In this document: positions 58,861 through 64,000 of the stretch, piece by piece
How the letters are laid out: each line of letters begins with the position of its first letter
How positions within the stretch are numbered: position 1 is the stretch's first letter
From: Quadrisphaera setariae
GTDB lineage: Bacteria; Actinomycetota; Actinomycetes; Actinomycetales; Quadrisphaeraceae
Assembly: GCF_008041935.1 (NCBI RefSeq)
Contig: NZ_VKAC01000005.1
Span: 124,001 to 188,000 of the forward strand
Length of the DNA: 64,000 bases
Reading direction: 5' to 3'
Program-made: the position numbers and the translations under genes
The notes under the pieces: generated by a model
What the model was told of the DNA's origin: nothing
Seen by the model: the letters and a program-made list of their open reading frames with translations, nothing else
The model's database searches: none

Positions 58861-59888
58861 TGCACACGGCCGCTGAGCTGCTCACCCTCGTGACCGTCGT
58901 CCACGAGGGCGCGCTGCCGCTCCTGGAGCTGCAGGCCCGGTCGCTGGCCCGGCACCTCGACCCGGACGCCGTGCTCGACGTCGTCGTCGTGGACAACGGC
59001 ACCCCCCGACTCGGCGCGCGCGCCGCGGAGGAGCTCCGGGCCCTGTACGGCCCGGTCGCCCCCCGCGTGCGGGTGCTGCGCGCCCGCGACGTCGCCCGAG
59101 TCCCGCTCACCACCGGGTGGCGCAGCCAGCAGGTGCTCAAGCTCGAGGTCGCCCGGCAGGTGCGCACCTCCCAGTACGTGGTGCTGGACGCCAAGAACGT
59201 CTTCGTGGCCCCCGTCGACCCCGCCTTCTTCCGCGCGCCCGACGGCCGCCCCCGCTCGATGCGCACCGTCTACGCGCAGCACCGCCTGCGGCCCGACCTC
59301 GAGCGCACCCTGCGCTACCTCGGCGTCGACCCCGCCACCGCCACCTCCGCCGCCGGGTTCACCGCCACCACCACCCCCTTCGTCCTCGACACCGCCACCG
59401 CGACCGCTCTCCTCGACGACGTCGAGCGGCGCTCCGGGCGACCCTTCGCCCGCGAGTTCGTCGCCCGCGGAGTGCTGGAGTTCTTCCTCTACACGGGGTG
59501 GGTGCTGTCCACCGGGCGCTCCTTGGACGAGGCCTTCGACGTCTCCATGCCCACCTGCCCCGTGCTGTGGCCGAAGGCCGCCGACGCCGCCGGAGCGCGC
59601 GAGGCCGTCGAGCGCTCCCGCACCAGCGGCACCCCCCTCTTCACCGTCCACCAGGGAGCGCTCGAGCGCCTCGACGCACCGGCGCGCGCCGTGGTGGCCG
59701 CCTACTGGGCCGAGCGCGGCGTCTTCCCCGACCAGGCCGCGGCCTCCGCCGCCCTCGACCACGTGCAGGCCCGCATCGCCCGCGCCTCCCGCCCGCGGCG
59801 CCTCGCCGAGGTGCCGCTGCGCGGCCTCGCCCGAGCACGCCGCCTCGCCGACCGCGGCCACCCGCTGCCGGGACGCCCGGCGGCCTGA
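58860..59888 (+). CDS. DUF6492 family protein
   Basis: A 342-residue protein resembling DUF6492, a family of glycosyltransferase-like (GT-A fold) proteins found in polysaccharide loci. Visible parts: LVTVVHEGALPLLELQARSL at the start, VVDNGTP, the YVVLDAKNVFVAP segment that corresponds to a DxD-like position (DAKN), and FFLYTGWVLSTG. The usual DXD is not present, so catalysis is uncertain. It lies between the cytidylyltransferase and phosphatase genes and probably belongs to the exopolysaccharide pathway. Confidence 0.7.
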   Translation: MHTAAELLTLVTVVHEGALPLLELQARSLARHLDPDAVLDVVVVDNGTPRLGARAAEELRALYGPVAPRVRVLRARDVARVPLTTGWRSQQVLKLEVARQVRTSQYVVLDAKNVFVAPVDPAFFRAPDGRPRSMRTVYAQHRLRPDLERTLRYLGVDPATATSAAGFTATTTPFVLDTATATALLDDVERRSGRPFAREFVARGVLEFFLYTGWVLSTGRSLDEAFDVSMPTCPVLWPKAADAAGAREAVERSRTSGTPLFTVHQGALERLDAPARAVVAAYWAERGVFPDQAAASAALDHVQARIARASRPRRLAEVPLRGLARARRLADRGHPLPGRPAA

Positions 59889-59916
59889 CGGCTGCCGGGC
59901 CGCTACCGTCGGCCGC

Positions 59917-60492
59917 GTGGCGCTCCACCTCCTCGTCGTCTGCACCGGCAACGTCTGCCGGTCCCCCCTCGCCGAGGTCGTCCTCCGCTCCGGCCTGCAG
60001 CACAGCGGAGACAGCGGCGTCCAGGTCACCAGCGCCGGCACCGGCGCCCTCGTCGGCGCCCCCATGCCCGACGAGGCCGTGGAGCTGGCGGTCAAGGCCG
60101 GTGGCAGCGCCCGCCTCGCCGCCCAGCACCGCGCCCGAGCCCTCACCCCCGGCGACCTCGCCTCCGCCGACCTCGTCCTCACCGCCACCCGGCAGCACCG
60201 CGCCGACGTCGTGGCCCAGCGCCCCGCGCTCCTGCGCCGCACCTTCACCCTCCGCGAGGTCGGACGCCTCGCCCCCATGGTCTCCGGCTGGGTCGAGGGG
60301 CACCTGCCCGAGCAGCGCCTCGCCTCCCTGGTCGGCCAGCTCCCCACCGCCCGCGGCCGCTGGCCCGTCACCGGCGGCGAGGACGACCTCGTCGACCCCT
60401 ACCGCCAGGGCGCCGCCGTCTGGCGCCGCTGCGAGCAGGAGGCCCTGCCCGCGCTCGCGGCGCTGCTCGACGTGGTGGCGCCCCGCTCCTAG
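59917..60492 (+). CDS. Low-molecular-weight protein tyrosine phosphatase (Wzb-like)
   Basis: A 191-residue cytoplasmic phosphatase. The P-loop CTGNVCRSP places the catalytic cysteine at residue 9 and arginine at residue 15, and the general acid is D160 in DPYRQG. Wzb-type phosphatases dephosphorylate BY-kinases and so control polymer length and export; two kinase-like partners are in this locus. The GTG is 8 bases after TACCGT, the same leaderless layout as rfbC. It marks the end of the exopolysaccharide locus. Confidence 0.92.
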   Translation: MALHLLVVCTGNVCRSPLAEVVLRSGLQHSGDSGVQVTSAGTGALVGAPMPDEAVELAVKAGGSARLAAQHRARALTPGDLASADLVLTATRQHRADVVAQRPALLRRTFTLREVGRLAPMVSGWVEGHLPEQRLASLVGQLPTARGRWPVTGGEDDLVDPYRQGAAVWRRCEQEALPALAALLDVVAPRS

Positions 60493-60534
60493 CGCTCCGC
60501 CCGGGCTGTCGGTGGTCACCCCCATGATCGCCGT

Positions 60535-61488
60535 GTGGACGACGACGCACGCGACCGCAGGTCAGGGGCCGGTGGGCGGCCGTACGCGGCAGAGCTGCGG
60601 GTCCGTGCGGCCGAGCTGCGCCGCGACGGCGTCGGGAGCCGGCAGGTCGCGGAGCAGCTGGGTGTCAGCCGCGCCACGGTGTGCCGGTGGTTCCGCGAGG
60701 ATGGCGTGCTGCCGCTCGACCTCGAGCGGCACGAGCGGGCGAAGGTCTGGGCCGCGGAGCAGGCCGCACGTCGGGCGCTGGACCCTGCGCGCTCCTACCC
60801 CGGCCACCGCCGGCACGACCCCGAGCTGAGGGAGGCCGCCGCCGAGATGCGGCGCCAAGGCCTGCCTCGCGCGGAGATCGCCCGAGAGCTCGGTGTGGGC
60901 TTCTCCACCGTGGCCCGATGGTTCCGCGAGGACGAGGTCTCCTCCGGGACCGACCTCCGGACCACCTTGCAGAAGCGCCGCGACTCCTACGGGCGCACCG
61001 TGGAGGAGCGCCGGGCCGTCGAGGACCGCGAGATGACTCGCTGGGCGGCCGAGGTGGGAGACCTCTCGGAGCGCGACCTGCGCATCATCGCTGCCGTCCT
61101 CTACTGGGCCGAGGGGTCGAAGTCGAAGCCGTGGCGTCGCAGCCACCGCGTCATCTTCGTCAACAGCGACCCCGACATGGTGCGGCTCTTCCTGCGGTGC
61201 CTGGCCGTCCTGGGGATCGAGCGCAGCCGCATCACGTGCCGGCTGTCCATCCACGAGTCAGCGGACGTGGAAGCCGCGACGCACGGGTGGCGGCGCGACG
61301 TGGGGGACGACCTCGTCTTCGCCCGTCCCACCCTGAAACGGCACAACCCCGTCACCGTGAGGCTCAACACGGGCGAGGACTACCGCGGGTGCCTCGTCAT
61401 CACCGTCGCCGAGAGTGCGAGCCTGTACCGACGGCTTGCGGGTACGTGGAATGGTGTGGTTGCCTCAGCGGAGGCAAGGTTCAGTTGA
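60535..61488 (+). CDS. Two-HTH protein with C-terminal endonuclease-like domain
   Basis: A 317-residue protein with two similar helix-turn-helix units: residues about 18-53 (AAELRRDGVGSRQVAEQLGVSRATVCRWFRED) and about 100-138 (AAEMRRQGLPRAEIARELGVGFSTVARWFRED). The C-terminal part (about 175-317) has AAVLYWAEGSK, VIFVNSDPDMVRLFLRCL and LSIHESAD, an arrangement I have seen in LAGLIDADG-like proteins of actinobacteria; I cannot confirm the fold. It ends 7 bases before tRNA-Gln. Function unknown; a DNA-binding or nuclease role is inferred. Confidence 0.7.
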   Translation: MDDDARDRRSGAGGRPYAAELRVRAAELRRDGVGSRQVAEQLGVSRATVCRWFREDGVLPLDLERHERAKVWAAEQAARRALDPARSYPGHRRHDPELREAAAEMRRQGLPRAEIARELGVGFSTVARWFREDEVSSGTDLRTTLQKRRDSYGRTVEERRAVEDREMTRWAAEVGDLSERDLRIIAAVLYWAEGSKSKPWRRSHRVIFVNSDPDMVRLFLRCLAVLGIERSRITCRLSIHESADVEAATHGWRRDVGDDLVFARPTLKRHNPVTVRLNTGEDYRGCLVITVAESASLYRRLAGTWNGVVASAEARFS

Positions 61489-61495
61489 CGAATCT

Positions 61496-61567
61496 TCCCC
61501 TGTGGTGTAACGGTCAGCACGGATTACTTTGACTAATTCGGACGAGGTTCGATTCCTCGCGGGGGAG
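61496..61567 (+). tRNA. tRNA-Gln (anticodon TTG)
   Basis: The 72-base sequence folds as a cloverleaf: acceptor TCCCCTG with CGGGGGA (one T-G pair), D stem GTGT/GCAC, anticodon stem GATTA/TAATT with loop CTTTGAC giving TTG (reads CAA), T stem CGAGG/CCTCG with loop TTCGATT, discriminator G. The CCA end is not encoded. A-T pairs make the anticodon stem unusually weak for this genome, as is common for this tRNA. Confidence 0.95.
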
Positions 61568-61695
61568 CCGACGATCGGGGTTCGACACCGTCTGGGCTCG
61601 TGCTCTGGCCGCGGTCGGGGCCTGGCGCTGCCACGTCGTCGTCCCAGGTAGTGTCCGGGGACGTACCCCACCCCCTCGCCAGGGAGCGCGTGCGC

Positions 61696-63195
61696 GTGAG
61701 CTCGACCCGCCCGGCCGTCGTCGTCGTCCTCGCCGCAGGGGAGGGCACCCGGATGCGGTCCGCGACCCCCAAGGTGCTCCACGCGATCGGGGGTCGCACC
61801 CTGCTGGGGCACGCGCTGGCGGCGGCCCGCGGTGCGCAGCCCGAGCGCCTCGTCGTGGTCGTGCGGCACGAGCGCGAGCGCGTCGCGGCGCACGCGCTCG
61901 AGGTGGACGCCGACGTCCTCGTCGCCGACCAGGACGACGTGCCCGGCACCGGCCGCGCGGTCCAGTGCGGGCTCGACGCGCTGGTGCGCGAGCGCGGCGA
62001 GGGCGCGGAGCCGCTGGCGGGAACCGTGGTGGTGACCTTCGGCGACGTACCGCTGCTGCGCGCGCAGACCCTCGTCGACCTGGTCGCGGCGCACGAGGGC
62101 GAGCGGAACGGCGTGACGGTGCTGTCCGCCGTCCTGGCAGACCCGACCGGCTACGGGCGCATCCTGCGCGACGACGACGGCGCCGTGGCCTCGATCGTCG
62201 AGCAGAAGGACGCCACGGACGCGCAGCGCGCGGTCACCGAGGTGAACACGGGCATCTGGGCGTTCGACGCCGCCGTGCTGACCGCCGCCCTGCCGCAGGT
62301 CGGCCGCACCAACGCGCAGGGCGAGGTCTACCTCACCGACGTGCTCGCGCTGGCCCGCGCGCAGGGCCACCGCGTGGCCGCCCGCCCGGTGGCCGACACC
62401 GCCGAGGTGGAGGGCGTCAACGACCGCGTGCAGCTGGCCGCGCTGGGCGCCGCGCTGAACCGGCGGACGCTCGAGGCGCACATGCGCGCCGGCACCACCG
62501 TGGTCGACCCGTCGACCACGTGGGTGGACGTCCACGTCGACCTCGGGCGCGACGTGGTCCTGCTGCCCGGCACCCAGCTGCTCGGCGCCACCAGCGTGGC
62601 CGCCGGCGCCGTCGTCGGGCCGGACACCACCCTCACCGACTGCGAGGTGGGGGAGGGGGCCGTGGTGCAGCGCACGCACGGCACGCTCGCCGTGGTCGGT
62701 GGCGGCGCCACCGTGGGGCCGTTCTCGTTCCTGCGGCCGGGCACCCGCCTCGGCGCGGACGGCAAGATCGGCGCCTTCGTGGAGACCAAGAACGCCGTCA
62801 TCGGCGCGCACAGCAAGGTGCCGCACCTGTCCTACGTCGGCGACGCCGAGATCGGGGAGCGCGCCAACATCGGCGCCGCCACGATCTTCGCGAACTACGA
62901 CGGCCAGACCAAGAGCCGCACGGTGGTGGGCGACGCCGCCTTCGTGGGCAGCGACAGCGTGCTGGTGGCCCCCGTGACGATCGGTGCGGGCGCCTACACG
63001 GCGGCGGGCTCGGTCATCACCGAGGACGTGCCGGCCGGGGCGATCGGCGTCGGCCGCGGCCGGCAGAAGAACATCGACGGCTGGACGGAGCGCAAGCGCC
63101 CCGGCAGCGCGTCGGCCCGCGCGGCGGCAGCCGCGCGAACCGCACCCGCGGACGCGCCCGCGGGTGCGCGGGACGAGCAGGAGGAGAAGGCATGA
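61696..63195 (+). CDS. glmU: Bifunctional UDP-GlcNAc pyrophosphorylase/acetyltransferase
   Basis: GlmU, 499 residues, makes UDP-N-acetylglucosamine from glucosamine-1-phosphate for peptidoglycan and glycan synthesis. The N-terminal uridyltransferase domain starts VVVLAAGEGTRMRSATPKVLH; the C-terminal half is a left-handed beta-helix acetyltransferase with FVETKNAVIGAHSK, SYVGDAEIG, NYDGQTKSRT and the GRGRQKNIDGW end. The tail of about 35 residues is Ala/Arg-rich. A TAGTGT box is at 61649-61654 and AGGGAG precedes GTG 61696. ATGA overlap with prs shows the usual glmU-prs operon. Confidence 0.97.
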   Translation: MSSTRPAVVVVLAAGEGTRMRSATPKVLHAIGGRTLLGHALAAARGAQPERLVVVVRHERERVAAHALEVDADVLVADQDDVPGTGRAVQCGLDALVRERGEGAEPLAGTVVVTFGDVPLLRAQTLVDLVAAHEGERNGVTVLSAVLADPTGYGRILRDDDGAVASIVEQKDATDAQRAVTEVNTGIWAFDAAVLTAALPQVGRTNAQGEVYLTDVLALARAQGHRVAARPVADTAEVEGVNDRVQLAALGAALNRRTLEAHMRAGTTVVDPSTTWVDVHVDLGRDVVLLPGTQLLGATSVAAGAVVGPDTTLTDCEVGEGAVVQRTHGTLAVVGGGATVGPFSFLRPGTRLGADGKIGAFVETKNAVIGAHSKVPHLSYVGDAEIGERANIGAATIFANYDGQTKSRTVVGDAAFVGSDSVLVAPVTIGAGAYTAAGSVITEDVPAGAIGVGRGRQKNIDGWTERKRPGSASARAAAAARTAPADAPAGARDEQEEKA

Positions 63196-64000
63196 CCGGC
63201 ATCACCACCACGGGGGAGAAGCGCCTCGTTCTCATCAGCGGGCGGGCCCACCCCCAGCTGGCCGAGGAGGTCTCCGCCGAGATGGGTGCGGCCCTCGTGC
63301 CGACCTCGGCCTACGACTTCGCCAACGGCGAGACGTACGTGCGCTTCGAGGAGAGCGTGCGCGGCTGCGACGCGTTCGTGCTGCAGAGCCACTGCGCCCC
63401 CATCAACCAGTGGATCATGGAGCAGCTCATCATGGTCGACGCGCTCAAGCGCGCGTCGGCCAAGCGCATCACCGTGGTCGCCCCGTTCTACGGCTACGCC
63501 CGGCAGGACAAGAAGCACCGCGGCCGCGAGCCGATCTCCGCCCGCCTCATGGCCGACCTGTTCAAGACCGCCGGCGCCAACCGCCTCATGTCGGTGGACC
63601 TCCACACGGCGCAGATCCAGGGCTTCTTCGACGGCCCGGTCGACCACCTGTGGGCGCTGCCGCTCCTCGCCGACTACGTGCGCGGCCGTGTGGCGGACAC
63701 GGGCAGCATCACCGTGGTGTCCCCGGACGCCGGGCGGGTGCGCCTGGCCGACGTGTGGTCGGACCGCCTCGGCGCCCCGCTGGCGATCATCCACAAGCGG
63801 CGCGACCCCAACCGCCCCAACCAGGTGCAGGTGCACGAGCTGGTCGGTGACGTCGCGGGGCGCACCTGCGTGCTCGTCGACGACATGATCGACACCGGCG
63901 GCACCATCGTCCAGGCCGCGCAGGCGCTCAAGGACAACGGCGCCAAGGAGATCATCGTCGCGGCGACCCACCCGATCCTCTCGGGCCCCGCGGCCGCGCG
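63192..64000 (+). CDS. prs: Ribose-phosphate pyrophosphokinase (partial, runs off window)
   Basis: The first 269 codons of PRPP synthetase, which makes phosphoribosyl pyrophosphate from ribose-5-phosphate and ATP for nucleotide, His and Trp synthesis. The N terminus LVLISGRAHPQLAEEV, the ATP-binding FYGYARQDKKHRGREPISARL, the DLHTAQIQGFF metal site and the PRPP loop VLVDDMIDTGGTI are all present and in frame. The ATG overlaps the glmU stop codon. The 3-prime end lies beyond the window. Confidence 0.97.
   Translation, partial: MTGITTTGEKRLVLISGRAHPQLAEEVSAEMGAALVPTSAYDFANGETYVRFEESVRGCDAFVLQSHCAPINQWIMEQLIMVDALKRASAKRITVVAPFYGYARQDKKHRGREPISARLMADLFKTAGANRLMSVDLHTAQIQGFFDGPVDHLWALPLLADYVRGRVADTGSITVVSPDAGRVRLADVWSDRLGAPLAIIHKRRDPNRPNQVQVHELVGDVAGRTCVLVDDMIDTGGTIVQAAQALKDNGAKEIIVAATHPILSGPAAA

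Noticed and set aside
61496-61567. Integrated element with attachment site at tRNA-Gln
   Set aside because: No integrase is present, and no direct repeat of the tRNA 3-prime end was seen in the window; glmU-prs follows as expected.

Overview
The window is about 64 kb of very GC-rich chromosome (almost every codon ends in G or C, GTG starts are frequent, neighbouring genes often overlap as GTGA/ATGA). The gene set (RpfB, LCP protein, actinobacterial MetG, metG-tatD-rpfB-ksgA-ispE order) points to a high-GC Gram-positive actinobacterium. A Kineosporiales-type organism such as Quadrisphaera or Kineococcus is my guess, not something the sequence proves. Many genes look leaderless: a TANNNT box lies 6-8 bases before the start codon.

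Layout. (1) 0-8.3 kb: a DUF427 gene, then a sugar-import and oxidation operon laid out like the rhizobial thu (trehalose/disaccharide) operon: LacI regulator, lipoprotein binding protein, two permeases, ThuA, Gfo/Idh dehydrogenase. It has no ATPase and ends with a second LacI-type protein that lacks its DNA-binding domain. Two near-identical palindromes mark the LacI operators. (2) 8.3-13.8 kb: four consecutive minus-strand genes for secreted, low-complexity, membrane-anchored proteins. (3) 13.9-25 kb: housekeeping block metG, a DUF559 gene set among palindromes, tatD, rpfB, ksgA, a polyprenyl sugar-phosphate transferase, ispE and an ABC-F ATPase. (4) 25-28 kb: a telA operon with two related membrane proteins. 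(5) 28-34 kb: dTDP-L-rhamnose genes rfbAB facing rfbCD, an LCP ligase, and MarR and TetR regulators.

(6) 34-60.5 kb: a large exopolysaccharide locus of the Wzx/Wzy type. It holds a second initiating sugar transferase, two secreted alginate-lyase-family enzymes, a DUF1972 glycosyltransferase, a lipoprotein, a Wzy-like polymerase, two Wzz/tyrosine-kinase fusions, a giant LamG/PKD surface protein with a decayed miniature copy beside it, a Wzx flippase, further glycosyltransferases, a CDP-alcohol phosphatidyltransferase with a cytidylyltransferase-like gene, a DUF6492 protein and a low-molecular-weight tyrosine phosphatase. Four transcription units in this locus are preceded by the same two-block motif, TCAA-N15/16-GCCGA, which has the shape and spacing of a sigma-28 (FliA/SigD/WhiG) promoter. 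This is the most interesting signal in the window.

(7) 60.5-64 kb: a two-HTH protein, tRNA-Gln(TTG), glmU and the start of prs, which runs off the window.

How the parts fit: rfbABCD supply dTDP-rhamnose; the sugar transferases load the first sugar phosphate on undecaprenyl phosphate; the glycosyltransferases extend it; Wzx flips it; Wzy polymerises it under Wzz/kinase and phosphatase control; the LCP protein may attach it to the wall; and the lyase-type enzymes may trim it.
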